The position numbers were made by a program, and so were the translations under genes. Source: Semisulcospira habei (taxonomy: Eukaryota > Mollusca > Gastropoda > Semisulcospiridae). Taken from it: a DNA stretch of 64,000 bases. Below are positions 39,503-50,411 of this stretch, piece by piece; within the stretch, counting starts at the first letter, position 1, and every line of letters starts with the position of its first letter. Location of the stretch: contig BTPG01000002.1 in assembly GCA_036245525.1 (NCBI GenBank), positions 164,035,738 to 164,099,737 on the forward strand, given 5' to 3'. The notes below the pieces were generated by a model. The model worked only from the letters and a program-made list of their open reading frames with translations, was not told where the DNA came from and searched no databases.

Positions 39503-39931
39503 ATGGGTTGCAGTGCCCGTGGCTGTACCCACAGGGGGTTTCAAAACTTAAGAAAAGCAACTCTGAGTATACATATGCAACATATTCTGTGCGCGTCCAA
39601 CCAGGCTAAATATCTCAAGAAAAATTTAACAAAACAATTGTAAGAACATTGGTATGCAATGAAATTATTTTTGCGTCAAAAGGTTAGGTTTGAACAACAC
39701 GAAAAAGGTATTGTAATTATGAAGTCAAACTTAAGACGATCGTACTTGATGGCTCAGAAGATATTAACTGACGTTCAAAAAAAGAGTGTGTAAATCATAT
39801 ATGGCCAGCCATAGTAGGTTGAAAAAAATCGCAGTATGCACACAAGAAAAGTTTAATAAGAATTTATCTGATTAAACGGTAATATACATGTATTCTAGTC
39901 AATTAGGTCTGTCAACAGTAATAGAACTTTG

Positions 39932-40001
39932 TTAACCCCCTTGTGCATGCAGCCACTGGTATTATAAACAGTACCGGTAGCTGCATGCATATGGGGGTTA
40001 A
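39932..40001. repeat. Family H palindromic MITE, intact
   Basis: 70 bp from TTAACCCCCTTGTGCATGC to GCATGCATATGGGGGTTAA. Confidence 0.9.
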
Positions 40002-40258
40002 AAGAAAAATGTTAAAAAATGCTTCATTTGTCAATTTAAGAAAAATGTTATAAAATGCTTCATTTGTCAATTTATGTATTAATTCTTCGTTTATTTGATA
40101 CGACAACTGCCAAATTTCACTAAAATGTCTTTGTTCAAAGTTGCTTCCACAGCGCAAAATAAAAACTATTATTACTGGTAGGATTTAATGCCTACCCGGT
40201 AGCAGGTGTCAGACTCTATCTCATGGCGGGTAAACTTAATACAACAGCAGGTCATTAT

Positions 40259-40493
40259 AGCCCTTTCCTGCCACTGTATGTACAATAAATACACTGTAGG
40301 TACATTTTTGTTTTTTTGATTCATTCATCAACCAAAGGCCAACACCGTCCAAGGAACATGGATACAAATTGGTTTCAGCAAGAGGCATAGATCCTCATGA
40401 GCCCCCGCAATCGCAGGGCGCAGGGCTCATGAGGATCTATGTCTCTTGCCGTTGGACCGTGTTCAATCGTTTTCTCGGAGGTGAAGGGGTTAA
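40259..40493. repeat. Family E MITE, chained to family F
   Basis: AGCCCTTTCCTGCCACTG to GGAGGTGAAGGGGTTAA with the stem GATCCTCATGAGCCCCCGC. Confidence 0.8.
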
Positions 40494-40555
40494 GCTGTTG
40501 GCGTGACATTTTGTCGAGGTGATTCCTGCAGAATCAGCAACAGCCAAAGGGTTAA
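40490..40555. repeat. Family F MITE, short form
   Basis: TTAAGCTGTTGGCG to CAACAGCCAAAGGGTTAA; it shares TTAA 40490-40493 with the family E element. Confidence 0.78.
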
Positions 40556-40925
40556 AACGCTCCAGGATATCGTGGTGCATGGGAGAAATCAAGTTAAACA
40601 GTATTATCTGCACTATCATTGTGCTGAAATCACTGTGGTTATAAATAAAAGCTTCCAGTTAAGGGCCACAGGCCTGCTTACTCGATAACAGATTCCAGGT
40701 ATATAATGGGGATGACTCGTTATAATAATCAGTCCCCAACAGAACCTGGAGAGAAAAAAAAAAAACAAAAAAAAAAAAAAAACATAATTGTACACTGATC
40801 AACAAGTACAAACAACACCAGCGACAAGCCACTGTACACCTACAGTGAAATGAAAAGAAGCAGATTGGATTGCTCATTGGATGATGAATTCAACACTGCA
40901 CACATTCGCCCCTTCTGTACCAATG

Positions 40926-40926
<1 letters not shown>

Positions 40927-40956
<30 letters not shown>
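40927..40956. repeat. (AAT)n microsatellite
   Basis: About ten AAT/TAA units. Confidence 0.9.
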
Positions 40957-41092
40957 GCGCATTAAATAGGCGCTTTATCCCAATTGAAAATCGGCTCAAA
41001 GCGCCGCCGCGAACTGAACCCAACAAGCACGCTCACGTGAGTCACGCGCATTCACTCACACACTGTACATAAACACAGAACATTCACGTGGT

Positions 41093-41218
41093 GATCACGA
41101 ATTTCACGTCTGAAACGACTCCACACTCACACATTCACGTGAATAACAAGGGTGTAAATTGGATATAAAAAAAATAAGCATACAGAGCATAGGACTGTGG
41201 GGGCTCATGAGGGTTTAT

Positions 41219-41258
<40 letters not shown>

Positions 41259-41335
41259 CGTTATTATATATTATGTCTCTTGCAGCTATGTCTCGTTTGC
41301 CTTGCCCTGGCAGTTACAGAGTTAACTTTTTTGAG
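41093..41335. repeat. Family E MITE with a (TAA)n expansion in the loop
   Basis: GATCACGAATTTCACGTCTG on the left, GGGGGCTCATGAGGGTTTAT, an inserted (TAA)n at 41220-41258, and a right end GGCAGTTACAGAGTTAA. The right TTAA is shared with family D. Confidence 0.75.
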
Positions 41336-41402
41336 ACGTGCCGCATCCAGATTCGCGGCGTAAAGCTGCGAATCCGGATGCGGCACGTCTCGAAAGAGTT
41401 AA
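41332..41402. repeat. Family D palindromic MITE
   Basis: TTAACTTTTTTGAGACGTGC to GCACGTCTCGAAAGAGTTAA, with the inner stem GCATCCAGATTCGC. Confidence 0.9.
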
Positions 41403-41612
41403 CCCTTTTAGTCCCACGGGTGCATTTCCCAAATTTTGGAAGTGTTACTTAACAACTATGTATCAGTTGCAGGAGGTGGATTGACCATGATAATTCAAGG
41501 GTAGTGCCAGATTAGCTTGGCGCCTTCAGGCGCCAAGCTAATCTGGCACTACCCTTAAATTATCATGGTCAATTAATGTCCTGCTGTAGGGTGTTGGGGC
41601 TAAAAGGGTTAA
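41399..41612. repeat. Family C palindromic MITE, intact
   Basis: TTAACCCTTTTAGTCCCACG to TGGGGCTAAAAGGGTTAA; the stem is AATTCAAGGGTAGTGCCAG. It shares its left TTAA with family D. Confidence 0.92.
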
Positions 41613-41635
41613 ACTGTTGTGATACAGTAGAACCT

Positions 41636-41835
41636 TTCTGAGCAACCACAACCTTTCTGCAAGAAAAATATGGTCTTATGTGACAGGTTCTCTCTAGTCT
41701 AAGAGAAGACTTCTTGTGGGCAACATGTTTACCTGTCATTAAAGACCATCATTCAGGTGGTTGCAGCCACCTTCCTGATGGTCTTTCATGACAGGTGTCG
41801 CTCAGAACAGGTTATGCTGAGGGTGGTCGCTCAGA
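41636..41835. repeat. Family J hairpin MITE
   Basis: CCTGTCATTAAAGACCATCA with complement TGATGGTCTTTCATGACAGG; the right arm phrase GTCGCTCAGAACAGGTTATG is duplicated. Confidence 0.78.
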
Positions 41836-41999
41836 ACAGGTTATGCTGTTTTATTGCCCCCCCCCCACCCCACCCCCACCCCCACCCCACCACCACCCCT
41901 CAATTTTGGGAGGCGCCTGTAAAGTCTGTGCTGTATCCTCTGTGGAAGATTAATCAGCCAAATTGCCGTAAAGATTGGTGGATGATTAGCCACGGCAGT

Positions 42000-42075
42000 T
42001 AAGGGTAGTGCCAGATTAGCTTGCCACCTTCCTAGGCACTGAGCCAATCTAGCACTGCCCTTTAAATTTCAATGC
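42000..42075. repeat. Family C hairpin (diverged)
   Basis: TTAAGGGTAGTGCCAGATTA with complement CAATCTAGCACTGCCCTTTA. Confidence 0.6.
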
Positions 42076-42239
42076 CTAGACACCCCGGGCCACCCCCCAC
42101 CCCCCCGCACCCCCCCCCCCCCACCCCTTCTCCCCAACCCTCTCCCCAACCAGGTGTTCTTTTTTAGGATGAATGTGTATGGGCTGTGGTTCGTTTGTTT
42201 CTTCTTATCACAGGTCATTATAGATGTCAGCAAGACTTT

Positions 42240-42330
42240 AAGAGATCTATGGAGGGCAGTGCCAGAATAGCTTGGCGCCTTTAGGCGCCAAGCTATTCTG
42301 GCACTACCCTCCAACTACCATGGTTGACCG
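42240..42330. repeat. Family A stem without outer arms
   Basis: GGAGGGCAGTGCCAGAATAG with a perfect complement around GGCGCCTTTAGGCGCC. Confidence 0.75.
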
Positions 42331-42845
42331 ATGTCTTGTACTGTAGTATATGTCACTTCTGAAGGTTTATTGCCATGATGACTACAGACTACATGGATCA
42401 GTGCATTAGCATTTGCATGGTAGTGTAAATTTCTATCTTTACAGAATATCAGCATGTAAGTAAATCAAGATGACTCTGCCGTATCATGTCCCATAACCAT
42501 CAAAATAAATTTGTACACATTAAAGCGTATGATATATCCAGCAACTTTGTTATAATGAATTAATTCCTTCAGTGCTATGAATACCTTGAACACTGCTCCA
42601 CTGAAGGTCAGACATATCCTCATAAACCCTTGTCATGTATATAAGGCGTGATTGTTCCAGCAACTTTTTAAAAATCCTAGCAGTCAGTGTGAATTCATAG
42701 CGCTGCCATATTGATAGCGCTGCTTCATTTGTACTCAAAGGTGCACCTCTGGAAAATGATCTTTTAACATGTAAATTAGCCATAAGGTTGAAATTCCCAA
42801 AGTTGGGATTTAGTCCCTGCAGGCTACATTACAATTCATGAGACA
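42331..42845. other. Unannotated stretch
   Basis: No gene recognised; a 77-residue frame on - at 42550-42783 has no known motif. Confidence 0.4.
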
Positions 42846-42935
42846 GACCAACCATGATAGTTTAAGGGTAGTGCAAAAATAGCCTTTTGCCTGAAGGGAG
42901 CAAGCAATTCTGGCCGACTACCTTTGAACAATCAT
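42846..42935. repeat. Family A remnant
   Basis: CCATGATAGTTTAAGGGTAG and weak complement GACTACCTTTGAACAATCAT. Confidence 0.55.
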
Positions 42936-43707
42936 ATCGATCCATATAATGTTGTAATAACTATCATTTGTCGTCACAGTATTACAAGGAACGAGTATTA
43001 TGAGTGTGTCATGCTCACAGTTGCCAGCCTAGAAACAAATACACACTCAATGAAATAATAATTCCAATCCTTCATGTGTGCATGGTTTGACAGGAAAGAC
43101 TCTATTATGGTGCTGCATTCATTGTGGCTTATGGTTTAAGCGAAATGGTTCAAACATGCGGTAGTTATGAATTGTTCTGCTCAGCTAATTCTCAGTACAA
43201 AGCCGGACTGTCTTTCTTTTAGTTTTGAACACAGACCCTTCACCTCATTTACAAACTACGATAGTACAAAATGGTCAACAAGTAGACACAATAGTCCTAT
43301 ACCTTTAACATACATTAATGACAGTTTAAAGTGTGCATGCAGAAACAGAAAATGGTCATACCATTAATCCCAATTTTTGTACTGAAGACACAAGTAACCT
43401 TAGGAAAAACAGAAAAGGATTAAATCTGTATACCAGAGACACAAGTCAGCCATGTTTTCTACTGACTGAAAAGTATAATAAAACAACATGAGAATCGCAT
43501 AACGGCAGGTTGTCAATTGCTGTTTGGTCACACCAAAATGTTCACTCTTTTATTACCGGCTGGATGGGCTGGCATGCAGTATGCTGAGTGACTTAGCAGT
43601 GAGTCTTAATTCATGCCCGCTGAAGGATAGCTTTCTCAACTTTGGACAAAAATTCGTAACTCTTGGAGATGTCCATCCATACAGACTGCGATCCCACTGT
43701 GTGAGAC
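42936..43707. other. Unannotated stretch
   Basis: Nothing recognised; probably intergenic or 3' flank of the receptor gene, which ends at 44659. Confidence 0.4.
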
Positions 43708-43756
43708 GGATTGACCATGATAGTGCAAGGGTAGTGCCCTTGCACTATCATGGCTG
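43708..43756. repeat. Near-perfect 40-bp palindrome
   Basis: ACCATGATAGTGCAAGGGTA followed by GTGCCCTTGCACTATCATGG. It looks like a family C element collapsed to its outer stem. Confidence 0.8.
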
Positions 43757-44319
43757 TCCCATTTGCCGCAGAGAAATATTCAAGGCAAAAGAGTGTCAAG
43801 GACTACAGCACATGTCTCTGTTCTTGCGTAGGACGACTGGCAAATCTTAGGCCAGTAAGGTACACACACACACACAGTACTGAACTTTGCCACAATACCT
43901 GGGCAGAATATCATATGCACTACCCAAAAGCACAGACACATAGCTCAGGGGGCTTATTCTTATACATTTACATGTAACATGGTCGCAATATCTGTTATTA
44001 AGAATAAACGCCTACTCACACAGACAAGTAGTAAAGGATCATGTTAAAACCCTGTTAGGATGGAACAAACGTTTGCTTCAATAATAAATACAGGGTTTTA
44101 TCTCATTGACATTTTAAACTTTAATTTTACACACTTCACATTATTTTTCACATCAATGATTTTGCCATTTTGCAAATTTCAGTAAATTCGCTCGCAAGTA
44201 TAAACAGGTTCTTTATGATGGTGCAAATGTCAGTAAATTTGCTCATAAGTTTAAACGCACGCGTGCTTTGTGGCTTTTGGATGTTAAGGATGAGACAATA
44301 GTGATCTGCACAGCAAAAA
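43757..44319. other. Unannotated stretch downstream of the receptor gene
   Basis: No gene seen. Direct repeats around TTTGCAAATTTCAGTAAATT and GCAAATGTCAGTAAATTTGC occur at 44172-44245. Confidence 0.45.
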
Positions 44320-44400
44320 TGCGAGTTGGCCTGTGATTCTAAACATTACAACTTTGGGCTATAGGGTCCAAAATCACAGATCGATGCACAAATATGCTCA
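44320..44400. repeat. Family I hairpin
   Basis: GGCCTGTGATTCTAAACATT with complement GGTCCAAAATCACAGATC. Confidence 0.62.
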
Positions 44401-44417
44401 TACTGTATACCAGTATA

Positions 44418-44661
44418 TATTTAACCACTTCCCTGCTAGCTGATGCTGATTGTGTTTCTGAAATCTTTGTTAATGCAACCAGCAAAGTGGTGTTAACAAA
44501 ATGCATAGATTCTCATGAGCCCCCGCAACCGCATGGAATCATGAGGATCTACCCAATGTGCACAAGGCCATTGGGCTGACATCGGCCCGATGGCCTCTGC
44601 GCGCTGGGTATGTCTCCTGCAGTTAAATTGTGTTCACTTTTTCTCTGCCTCAAAGAGATTA
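44418..44661. repeat. Family E MITE abutting the receptor stop codon
   Basis: TTAACCACTTCCCTGCTAGC on the left, stem AGATTCTCATGAGCCCCCGC, and a degraded right end TCTGCCTCAAAGAGATTA. It holds a nested family G element at 44552-44608. Its right tip covers the stop codon of the receptor gene. Confidence 0.7.
44552..44608. repeat. Family G palindrome nested in family E, with TA duplication
   Basis: CCCAATGTGCACAAGGCCAT to GATGGCCTCTGCGCGCTGGG, flanked by TA at 44550-44551 and 44609-44610. Removing it restores GGATCTATGTCTCCTGC of family E. Confidence 0.88.
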
Positions 44662-45476
44662 GCACTCTGCTGTCGATTCTATGTATCCATTAACTGATAT
44701 TTGCACTGCGGGGTTTGCATCGTTTGCAACACACACATTCATCTCCAGCTCCACACTGTTCGAGTCCTCATCTGGTGGACATTTCTTTGTGGCGGGGCCT
44801 TTCCTGTCTTTGTTTAAACTCTGATACTCGTGACAGTCTTTGTCTGGGTTGTGAGCAAGTTGTTCGTACAGTGATGAGCATTTTTGGTGAGAGGCGCTGT
44901 TATCTTGGTGGTCGGGGGACGGTTTGTCGCTACTGGCATCACAGCTTGTGCTATTTCTTGGTGGCAAGGTCTTCGGCGATGTTGTAGGTGATGGCGGTTC
45001 GGCAGACACCACTGCCGGGTCGTCTTTAGTTAGATTCATAACAGCTTCCTCCCTCATAGACACTCCCTCCTTGCCTGCTGATTCTGCTGACTTTTGGGGG
45101 ATATTGTAGTATTCCTTGGCGTCTGATGCTGCCCCTTCACTCTCATGTTCCACGTGATTTCCATTCTCTGTGTCCTGCGATTCTCTCTCCAAAATGTCTG
45201 CGGTACCTTGCAGTACCTCTTTGACATTAGTGGTGTCACTAGGCTCGCATGAAATGGTCGCCCCCTCCGTTCTTGTGTCATACAGCGGAGGCGCCGTTGC
45301 TCTCATGAAGGGGTCTTCCTCGCTGGCGCCACTCTGTTCCTTGAAAATATCCGTGTATCGAGGCAGTCCAGAGTCATCAATCTCTGCATACACCGACTCG
45401 CAGACCTTGTTCTCCGTCTCCTCATCAGACAGGTGGCGCTCCTTCTGACCCTGCAGCTCGGAAGATTCCTCCTCTT
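44659..45476 (-). CDS. Single-pass receptor, last exon: tyrosine-motif cytoplasmic tail
   Basis: After the acceptor gtcctccag (- strand) the frame runs about 271 codons to TAA 44661-44659. The tail is Ser/Glu/Asp-rich with repeated tyrosine motifs: SVYAEIDDSG, PPLYDTRTEG, EYYNIPQ, SLYEQLAHNP and EYQSLNK, of the YxxP/YxxL type bound by SH2 or adaptor proteins. No kinase or death domain is present. Together with the exon encoding the membrane helix (47218-47086) this predicts a signalling or endocytic receptor at the plasma membrane. I cannot name the family because the ectodomain is not seen. The stop codon lies within the degraded tip of a family E MITE. Confidence 0.75.
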
Positions 45477-45530
45477 CTGGAGGACAGACAACAAAAATAG
45501 CATCATGTTGCTGTACATCGCATTTTATTA

Positions 45531-45599
45531 GTTAGCCCTGTGTACATGCAGCGATCAGTATTGCTGACAGTACCAAGGATGCACGTACAGAGAGGTAAT
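45531..45599. repeat. Family H MITE (intron of receptor gene)
   Basis: TTAGCCCTGTGTACATGCAG with complement ATGCACGTACAGAGAGGTAA. Confidence 0.62.
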
Positions 45600-45720
45600 C
45601 CAGTCAGCCTTGAAACACCACCACAAGATACAAATGGATCGTAATAGTTGAAGGGTGATGCCGGAATAGCTTGGCGCCTAGAGGCGCAGCATCACCATTC
45701 ATCTATTCTATCATAGGCAA
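45600..45720. repeat. Family A remnant
   Basis: GATCGTAATAGTTGAAGGGT with GGCGCCTAGAGGCGC and CATCACCATTCATCTATTC; the right arm is decayed. Confidence 0.55.
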
Positions 45721-45937
45721 TCTGTCTCCTAAACTGCAATAACTCCCGGCAAACCTGACCTTACGACTGAAAATGTTAAGTCAGTATGACCACATCTTCC
45801 ATTACCACCCTTCTGCCCTTTCTGCCTGTCTAAAGCCCTGTCCATTTTTGAAAATGTGCACACGTTTGCAAGATGTAATGCAAATAAAAAATTGAACAGA
45901 CCAAAACACACAAAACTACATAGCAAATATAGCATAC

Positions 45938-45987
45938 CTTCTGCACTTGCATAGATGTGTCGACGCTCTTCACATAACAGTGAGCAT
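45938..45987 (-). CDS. Receptor, short juxtamembrane exon
   Basis: 50 nt on -, between a ttcattttTCAG acceptor and the donor GAAG|GTATGC. The frame encodes CSLLCEERRHIYASAE, including another tyrosine motif (HIYAS). The first base completes a Gln codon with CA from 47086, and the last G completes a Glu codon with AA of the exon at 45476. The agreement of phase at both ends is the main support for this small exon. Confidence 0.72.
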
Positions 45988-46079
45988 CTGAAAAATGAAC
46001 AAAACATAAATATTATGTGTAACATTACAAGTGGTCAAACATTCTTTGGGGCATGACACTATACCTTTAAGGTTCATCT

Positions 46080-46830
46080 ATTCAGTGAGCCCTGACACAA
46101 GACAACATCGTTCAAGGGTGGTGCCAGGATGTCTTGGTACCTAAAAGTGCAGGGCTTTTCTCACGCCACTTTTGAAGTATCATAGTCGCTGTCTTCTGAA
46201 CTGTAATTTAATCTTTTGAGAAAAACTAGCTAATTAGTACATTGTGTTTTGTCTTCAGAGTGTGTTATTTATTTAACCAAAAATGTACACATGTTCTTGT
46301 CTGCAGATGATACATCAATACATCAATCCACCCATGATTGCATCCATCCATCCATCCATCTATTCATTTTTTCATTTGTCCTTTCCATTCATCCATTAAT
46401 ATCACTGAAAAAAATTTAAACCAATTTTTAAAACAAATCTGTTTAAGGAAATTTCCCGTTTCTCTCTGATGTAACATCCATCAATCCATCCATCCACCTA
46501 CCAACACACTAACTGGTCCATCAGTCCCATGCATCAAGCAATAACGAACAATAATAAACCAAACAAAAGGAACAATCTTTTTCAACAAAATTAAACTGCA
46601 TGTGCCCTGTTCACGTTTTGTTGTTTGTTGTTTGTTTTTCTTGCGGTTTGTTCGTCTCTTTATTTATTTGTTTTTCTTGCCGCGAAAGCTGGTTTAAATG
46701 ATGAGATCCATCCATGCAGTCAAAAAACTATAAATCCAACAATCTCAATAAACTATTAACTCAACAAACTCAATGAACTAGAAATCTAACAAACTCAATA
46801 AATTATAAATCAAACAAAACAGTTTTTTTT
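46080..46830. other. Receptor intron sequence
   Basis: Contains a decayed family A hairpin at 46100-46200 (GTTCAAGGGTGGTGCCAGG), CATC-rich simple sequence near 46335-46395 and 46480-46500, and a run of AACTCAATAAACTATAAAT-like units at 46735-46810. No exon is recognised. Confidence 0.55.
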
Positions 46831-47046
46831 TTAACCCATATCATACTGAGGCTAACAGCTTCAAATTTGTACACTGCCAAATGCCATATGTACTTATAGA
46901 TGAGGATATAGACCAATGGCTTTAGTTCAAGGGTGGTGCCAGAATAGCTTGGCGCCTATAGGTGCCAAAATATTCTGGCACTACCCTTAAACTTTTTTAG
47001 TCAAACTTACTTCACACACTGGTGTATTCCGAATGATAAGGGTTAA
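46831..47046. repeat. Family B palindromic MITE, full length
   Basis: TTAACCCATATCATACTGAG to TTCCGAATGATAAGGGTTAA; its right TTAA ends 40 bp from the receptor exon at 47086. Confidence 0.88.
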
Positions 47047-47085
47047 ACAGAAATAGCTAATGACTAAACACAAATGTACACTGAC

Positions 47086-47218
47086 TGTTTTTTCTTGCGA
47101 CAGAGGCTGATGCAGATGATGAGAATGACGACGAAGAGGGCAGCAGCCGTGGAGCCAAGCACGATGGCCAGGAACTTCTCGTCTGAAACATCCAGTCCTG
47201 ATGAGGCTTCCAGACCGC
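47086..47218 (-). CDS. Receptor, transmembrane exon
   Basis: 133 nt on -, encoding a short extracellular stalk (GLEASSGLDVSDEK), a hydrophobic helix FLAIVLGSTAAALFVVILII plus CISL, and a basic stop-transfer CRKK. The helix of about 23 residues followed by Arg-Lys-Lys fixes a type I topology with the C-terminus inside. The acceptor is tgcttgaag and the donor ACA|GTCAGTG. The phase joins the exon ending at 47777 (GGC Gly) and the exon starting at 45987 (CAA Gln). Confidence 0.8.
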
Positions 47219-47324
47219 CTTCAAGCACAGTAAACCATGTAGCAAGCGTTACTTAATAGAGCCTAAATACTTAACAACCGACACATAGTCAGAACAACAG
47301 TGCTGATATATATTCACAAAAGCA

Positions 47325-47420
47325 AGCACATGCGCAAGAAGCACAGATCTTCATGAGCCCCTGCAGCTGCAGGGGCTCATGAAGATCTGTGCCGCTTGCC
47401 TGCAGGGGCTTGTAAGCTAG

Positions 47421-47451
<31 letters not shown>

Positions 47452-47530
47452 AGAGACATGGGGGACTCTTGAGAATCAATGTCTTTTGCAGATGGATCAT
47501 GTTCACTATTTATCAACAGTCTAGGGGTTA
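47325..47530. repeat. Family E MITE with (CA)n in it
   Basis: Stem AGATCTTCATGAGCCCCTGC with a perfect complement. A (CA)n run at 47420-47447 sits in the right arm, and the end reads TAGGGGTTAA. Confidence 0.75.
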
Positions 47531-47539
47531 ATTATCTCA

Positions 47540-47745
47540 GGGGCGTATCTGGGATTGGGGGGGGGGGCAGATCCCACCCCCTCCCCAACCAAAAATTCTT
47601 TAAAATGCTATAACAAAGTCCCTTTTGGGGAGTTTGACCCCACCCCCACCCACCCCCATCCCTTCGACCCGCCCCTGTATCTACTCGTCAAAAGTGTCCA
47701 GACCCACCCCCTCCCCCCTACACCCTACACCCTACCCGCTCCTTT
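47540..47745. repeat. C/G-rich dispersed repeat
   Basis: GGGGCGTATCTGGGATTGGG and CCCCACCCCCACCCACCCCC, resembling the G/C-rich inserts at 35925 and 52080. Confidence 0.5.
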
Positions 47746-47776
47746 ATGTATTATTTGCGCATGTGAAATATCTCAC

Positions 47777-47865
47777 CATCTTCACAAGTGGGGTCGCCCT
47801 CGCAACACGATGGCTCCATCTTGTACATGACCTGTTCCTGTGACGGCAAGTCCACAAGGTCCAAT
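47777..47865 (-). CDS. Receptor, membrane-proximal ectodomain exon
   Basis: 89 nt on -, encoding LDLVDLPSQEQVMYKMEPSC then CEGDPTCED, between a gtgttgcag acceptor and the donor GATG|GTGAGA. Three cysteines (CC...C) suggest disulphide-bonded extracellular sequence. Its first base completes a codon begun in an upstream exon that I did not find. The last G joins GC of the exon at 47218. Confidence 0.72.
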
Positions 47866-47929
47866 CTGCAACACGTGAATATGTCTTCCTGTAAAACTGC
47901 GTCAACTAGGGCAGGTACACATAAACATT

Positions 47930-48361
<432 letters not shown>

Positions 48362-48758
48362 AATGACAATGATCCTTTATTTGACAACGGTAAAAGTTTT
48401 GGTAGTAACAACCATTTTTCGAACTTGCCGTTGCTAATCTACTGATTACTGAGTTACTATCGCACTAATTGTTTCCTACTACTGAACAGGGTAACAAAAA
48501 TTTTTTACAAGACACAACACAAGCCAAGAAAGAAGAAGAAGAAAAAAAAAAACATGTAAGGGGGAAGTGACATAGAAATTACCAACTTTACTGGTCGGGC
48601 ATAATGACATGTTGCGAGGTTTAATTAAAATAATATAATAAGAATACACGCAACCTAATACGCATACATAACGCATGCACATTTGAGCACGCCACTCTCT
48701 ATCTCTAATATACACGTACGCACACGCACGCGCATGCACGCACGCACAAATGCGCGCG

Positions 48759-48760
<2 letters not shown>

Positions 48761-48815
<55 letters not shown>
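48761..48815. repeat. (CA)n in the LINE 3' UTR
   Basis: About 26 CA units; the other LINE copy has an expanded (ACGC)n/(CA)n at the same place (50940-51057). Confidence 0.95.
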
Positions 48816-48819
<4 letters not shown>

Positions 48820-49068
48820 ACACACACGCTTACGCGGCTTATAACGTTAAGCTAGTCAGTCACATGAATAGCTGGCTACACACAAACTGTACCGAATAAA
48901 TATGAGTCATCGAAACCTGGGATACACGCAATTAATGATCTAATCACAAATAGTATTTTTCAATATGTGCACAGTCACGGGGATGCTGCTGACAAAAATA
49001 AGTACTTGATAAGACTGACTTTAAACGAGAAGAAAGTAGCTGATGTCGTGACGTTTCTAGGCAAGGCA

Positions 49069-49876
49069 TTACAAAGATGTTTTTACCGGGTTTAAAAACA
49101 TAATATTATGACTGCACCATTCATCAATATCTTGCAGTGTGTTTTGCAGTCGTGAATTGATGTTTGATATATCCTTATCTGGCGTGTGTACAGCGGCATC
49201 ATCTGCAAACATATCACATGTAACGCTTTCATTTTTTATCGCAAGAGGAAGATCATTTATGAACAAGCAGAATAAAAGGGGACCAAGAATAGAACCCTGT
49301 GGTACGCCATGCTTCACTAACCCTAGATTCGAGTATGAGCCATTTAGTAATACCTTTTGTTTTCTGCCTTCGAGATAGGATTTGAGAAACAACGCCGAGT
49401 TGTTGGTATACATAGATACTTTCTTGATCAGTATTTCGTGGTTTACTAGATCAAAGGCTTTACGAAAATCTAGAAACATGACTCCTGTAAGTTTCGAGTC
49501 GTTGATGGAAGATAACCAGGTGTCTATCATCCGTATCAGCGCAGTGTGACATGAGTGTTCTGATCTGAAGCCCGACTGTAATGAATAGATTAATCTTCGG
49601 CTTTCCAGGTATATAGATAGATGCCTGTGAATATGCCGTTCTAAGGGGCTTGGACAGAACAGGTAGAAGTGATATGGGTCTGAAATTATTAATTTCACTA
49701 AGATCTTTAGATTTAGGTAGATGTATTACTTTCGCGTCTTTAAATGCGTCTGGAAAACAATTAAAATTAATACAGAGGTTGTAGATATAAGTGATACTCT
49801 CTACAATGTATGGGAGGGATATCTTGAGTATTTTCGCACTAATCTCATCCAGTCCTGATGATTTTTTATTTTCCAA
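49069..49876 (-). pseudogene. LINE reverse transcriptase fragment
   Basis: Two overlapping frames on -. The first (49876-49460) encodes MENKKSSGLDEISAKILKIS and IHLPKSKDLSEINNFRPISL. After a frameshift near 49670 the second encodes GFRSEHSCHTALIRMIDTWL, GVMFLDFRKAFDLVNHEILI (motif A Asp), KHGVPQGSILGPLLFCLFIN and CDMFADDAAV with the FADD motif C. These are fingers and palm motifs of a non-LTR RT of the jockey/CR1/I type. It ends at NPVKTSL with a stop. The frameshift and truncation make it non-functional. Confidence 0.88.
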
Positions 49877-50144
49877 GGATGTCTAATTCACCAACTTCAT
49901 GGACCGCTATAGTGGGTATGATGAAAGGTTTTGTGCCGGCAGTTCTCTGCTTGCAGAAATCGACTAAGTTGTCCGGGCATACATAGTCATGCGACTCAGT
50001 TCCCGGCGGGATTAATGATTCTGCTACGGTGACGAAGTGGCTGTTGAAGCTGTTTGCTGTGAGATGCGGCGGTAAAGGCGCTGTTCTTTTATTCGTGCCT
50101 CTAGTAACTAAATTTATCGCACGCCATATTGTGGCACAGTCTTT

Positions 50145-50246
<102 letters not shown>

Positions 50247-50411
50247 ATAATCCTTTATTTATTTGACAACGGTTAAAGTTTTGGTAGTAACAACCATTTT
50301 TCGAAATTGCCGCCGTTGCTAATCTGATTAATTACTATTGCACTAATTATTTTCTACTACTGAACAGGAAAAAAAAATACTTGACAAGCATAAGCCAATA
50401 GAGAAGAAAAA

